The notes below the pieces were generated by a model. The model was not told the DNA's origin, made no database searches, and was given only the letters and a program-made list of their open reading frames with translations. This document shows positions 61,733 through 64,000 of a stretch of DNA of 64,000 nt, one piece after another. Every line of letters begins with the position of its first letter. Within the stretch, counting starts at the first letter, position 1. The position numbers and the translations under genes were made by a program. Origin of the DNA: Apis mellifera (lineage: Eukaryota > Arthropoda > Insecta > Hymenoptera > Apidae). The DNA is taken from the NCBI RefSeq assembly GCF_003254395.2, contig NC_037643.1:6406963-6470962 (forward strand), read 5' to 3'.

Positions 61733-63847
61733 ATACTATTATCGATATTTATTATGAATACCTCTAGGTCTAATTTGTGGTGGTGGCATATTTGTTGGAG
61801 GTAATGTAGGACACATTCCTTGATGCTCTCCATCCCTTGGCATTGGTGGTGGTCTACCCCATGGAACTCTAACATGTGTTTGCCAAGGTGCTTGTGGTAA
61901 AAGTGAAGGGGGTAAAGGTGGACCACCTCCAGGATGTATGTTTACTGAATCTCCCATTGGATTTTGCTCATTTCCTATTACATAAATATATACACATAAT
62001 GTAATCTGTTTCTCAATTTATAAAAAAACATAAAAACAACTGCATCAGAACAAATTTTTAATATACCTGTATTCATGGCAGCACTTTTTTGATCCAAGTT
62101 GCGTTTTTCACCTAAATAATGAAAATTCATGAAATGAAATAAAGTACATAAAATGGTATAAAACAACTATATATAAAATGTATTATAAAATTAAATATGG
62201 TAAATAACATAATGAAATATTGAAGTATAATTATTAATTCGTTAAATTTAAAAAAAAATCAATAAACAAAATAGAAATAAAATTATATTTTTTTTATATA
62301 TAAAATTTATAAATATTTTTAAATATTTAATAATTAAAAATATTATTTGTGTTATTGAAAATATTATTATAGTCTTCTAATGACATTATTTTGTGTTTTA
62401 ATCAATACAACATAGTAATTTTTTAAATATATTATAAAATTATAAAATAACAACAATATTTCATGTCATTGACCGTTTCTTATTAAAAAGAAAAAATAAC
62501 AGTTATAATGCTAAATGCATCTGAAAACATGTAATAAATATATATTCATTAAATCAGCTATCATATCACGATTAATATAATATTTCTTCAGTTAATGTTT
62601 GTTTAATCTGTAAAATAAAATGTTATTAAAAATTGATTTTCATTTATTATTCAAACTCCAATTTCTTGTCATTTAGAATATTACTGGATTCACTGCAAAA
62701 TAAATAATAAAATTAATCATATATAGTTGTTTAGCAAATCCCAAAATGTTTTGATTTCATAGGATTGTTTTGATTCTGTAAATTTTATATAATTTTATAT
62801 ATTATATATATATAATATAAAAAAAACTACATTAAATAATTCATAAATTATGAATCATCAATGTCAATATAACATTATACTGCTACTCCATGTATTCACA
62901 TGCTCAGCTTCAGAGATCTGATTCCAAGATACATATCTTTGACATTTCATTTTATTAAACTTAAAATAGTAATATTAAAACATAGAACGCATTTCAACAG
63001 AATACGAACGATAATAATTATAGTTAATATTCATTAAAAGTAATCACTGAAATATAAAATCACATTATTACAGAGATCTGAAAATATAAAAATATACTTT
63101 AATTCAATAATAAAAACATATGAAGAAGCATTAAAATTAGGATGCTTAACTATTTTAATTATGTAATATAATATAGCGAAAGTCTTGTTAATTCTAAATA
63201 ATAACAAATAAAGACAAATGGAAAGCAATCTAGCTGTAATATCACGTAAACGTCGTGGATAATTCTGGACATCTATCTGCAAAGTATCTGAATGAGTACA
63301 TGAAGAAGCAAGTTGCTAACAATAAGACATGGATTAAGAATAAAGAGAAATTTGTACTGTTTAGTAAAAAATATATTTACAATAAATAATGTACTACAAG
63401 CTAAGAGTATTGAGAAACAATGCTAGATACCCATCTGAAATAAAAATATATATATACTATCGAATTGTAAATATATTATGATTAAATAGCATATTTTAAA
63501 TTAAAATAAATATCTTTTCCATTACATAAGAAATAATTGTTTAATTAATTTTTATATTTATTAATATACATTATATTTGTATTAATTTTCAAAAGGTATC
63601 CAGCACTCTTTCATCATAAATACTCTTAGTTACAGACCTGGATGTGGAGGTGGCATTAGCAGCTTGTTTCGATCTCCATGAGGTAGACCCGCAGCTGTTG
63701 ATGATGGACCATGTAAGACTTGCTGCTGTCGATCACCTTCTCTGCTTGAACAATTCAGTTTCAAATTATTAATTCACAATCAATAATTGTAAAGTAAACA
63801 TTTCAAAACTTAAGCAAATATCACCTGATGCTCAGCCATGGATATTT
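58236..63847 (-). CDS. Proline-rich protein, C-terminal part (5' end outside window)
   Basis: I do not recognise the gene. Exons in transcript order are 63847-63825 (23 nt), 63741-63638, 62111-62067 (45 nt), 61974-61762 and 58504-58236. The last three introns are all phase 1. The protein reads KYPWLSIREGDRQQQVLHGP, then MPPPHPGEKRNLDQKSAA, then a Pro-rich part (GGGPPLPPSLLPQAPW, PWGRPPPMPR) and a last exon with a run of seven prolines (CNPPPPPPPHHQQRPQ), ending PPTSCPPWMN. Such Pro/Gln-rich tails are common in RNA-processing and transcription proteins, but nothing here fixes a function. The 23-nt microexon is supported by CATTTCAG and CAG|GTGATA plus phase agreement, yet remains the weakest exon. 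The intron 61761-58505 is filled by three mariner-like copies. Confidence 0.7.
58799..58917. repeat. (TA)n-rich microsatellite
   Basis: TA-rich, near-palindromic sequence immediately upstream of the first mariner-like copy. TA is the target dinucleotide of Tc1/mariner elements. Confidence 0.8.
58918..59811 (-). mobile_element. Mariner-like element copy 1, internally deleted
   Basis: The ends are imperfect inverted repeats of about 30 bp: TATTCCAAAATTAACGCAAG at the left, and the complement of cttgcgttaactttaggata at the right. The minus strand encodes decayed transposase pieces: a start MECYTIQ then a stop, EQYFKNNESL, then a jump to DPVWYGFWAGGIIGPYFFEN, DDIDVANMWF, and the C-terminal KVYVNNPTTTYALQEKIK and CINEIQLQLC. 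The middle of a full-length transposase is absent, leaving ~0.9 kb. The element cannot make a functional transposase. Confidence 0.88.
59848..60740 (-). mobile_element. Mariner-like element copy 2, internally deleted
   Basis: Same termini, length and internal deletion as copy 1, 930 bp further on. This copy lacks the early stop (codon 8 is CAA), so its N-terminal piece reads MECYTMQQRVFVIEQYFKN before the deletion junction. It is otherwise frameshifted and non-coding. Confidence 0.88.
60788..61680 (-). mobile_element. Mariner-like element copy 3, internally deleted
   Basis: Third copy, 940 bp after the second, with the same internal deletion. Its left half shares most variants with copy 2 (ataaagtaca, gccgccacgg, gatgcagtg), while its right end shares several with copy 1 (the early stop, caaggttgcc, gttaacttta). 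Confidence 0.88.
61681..61727. repeat. (TA)n microsatellite
   Basis: An uninterrupted TA run borders the third mariner-like copy. A similar run at 59812-59847 separates copies 1 and 2. Confidence 0.9.
62112..63637 (-). other. Intron of the proline-rich gene
   Basis: AT-rich sequence with no further exon that I can support between the 45-nt exon and the exon ending at 63638. Confidence 0.55.
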
Positions 63848-64000
63848 CTGAAATGTTAAAAGCATCTAATATTTCCAGGTCATTGTATCACCAATATTAC
63901 CAAACTTTTGTATAAAAAGAACTTATAATAATTCAGTTATAATGTAATAATACAAAATATTATAATATTATAATTAAATCCAATTATATTTTATGTATAA

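Noticed and set aside
1..64000. tRNA, rRNA and other structured RNA genes
   Set aside because: I saw no convincing cloverleaf or rRNA-like sequence by eye on either strand. A covariance-model search would be needed to exclude small ones.

Overview
The window is eukaryotic. It is AT-rich with GC-richer, CpG-containing patches, long homopolymer and (TA)n/(GA)n tracts, short exons with GT-AG introns, AATAAA signals and decayed Tc1/mariner-type elements. Together with the protein families seen, this fits an insect, most likely a hymenopteran such as a bee (Apis). That assignment is inference. All gene models below were built by hand from splice sites, reading-frame phase and protein similarity; each intact, complete multi-exon model closes in frame.

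Layout: 1-9.9 kb has no supportable gene. 10.0-17.0 kb (+) is a six-exon gene for a 1271-residue Cys-rich/Pro-rich protein I do not recognise. 17.7-19.4 kb (+) is a single-exon gene for a 566-residue protein with a hexapeptide N-[DE]-V-x-x-[RK] array and a Cys/Tyr-rich tail. 23.6-29.0 kb (+) is a six-exon NADK2-type mitochondrial NAD kinase whose GGDG motif reads GGDD. 29-39 kb is a gene desert with a four-copy ~181-bp tandem array, a diverged ~201-bp repeat pair and a TATA/Inr core promoter candidate. 39.25-39.63 kb (-) encodes a small two-exon secreted peptide of 71 residues. 43.3-46.4 kb (-) holds the relic of a modular serine protease (LDLa, sushi, sushi, trypsin-like N-terminal half) with stops and frameshifts.

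49.1-52.6 kb (+) is a twelve-exon gene for an RIIa-type docking-domain protein with four IQ-like repeats and an acidic, minisatellite-encoded tail. 53.25-55.9 kb (-) is a convergent five-exon gene for an unknown Cys/His-rich protein. 58.2-63.85 kb (-) is the 3' part of a gene for a proline-rich protein. One of its introns holds three tandem copies of an internally deleted mariner-like element.

Little links these genes functionally. NADK2 is metabolic, the protease relic belongs to the Toll/melanization type of cascade, and the docking/IQ protein suggests a PKA-anchoring or axonemal role by family. The three large unknown proteins (10-17, 17.7-19.4 and 53-56 kb) are lineage-specific-looking, Cys-rich and low-complexity. 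Three of the proteins carry in-frame minisatellites.
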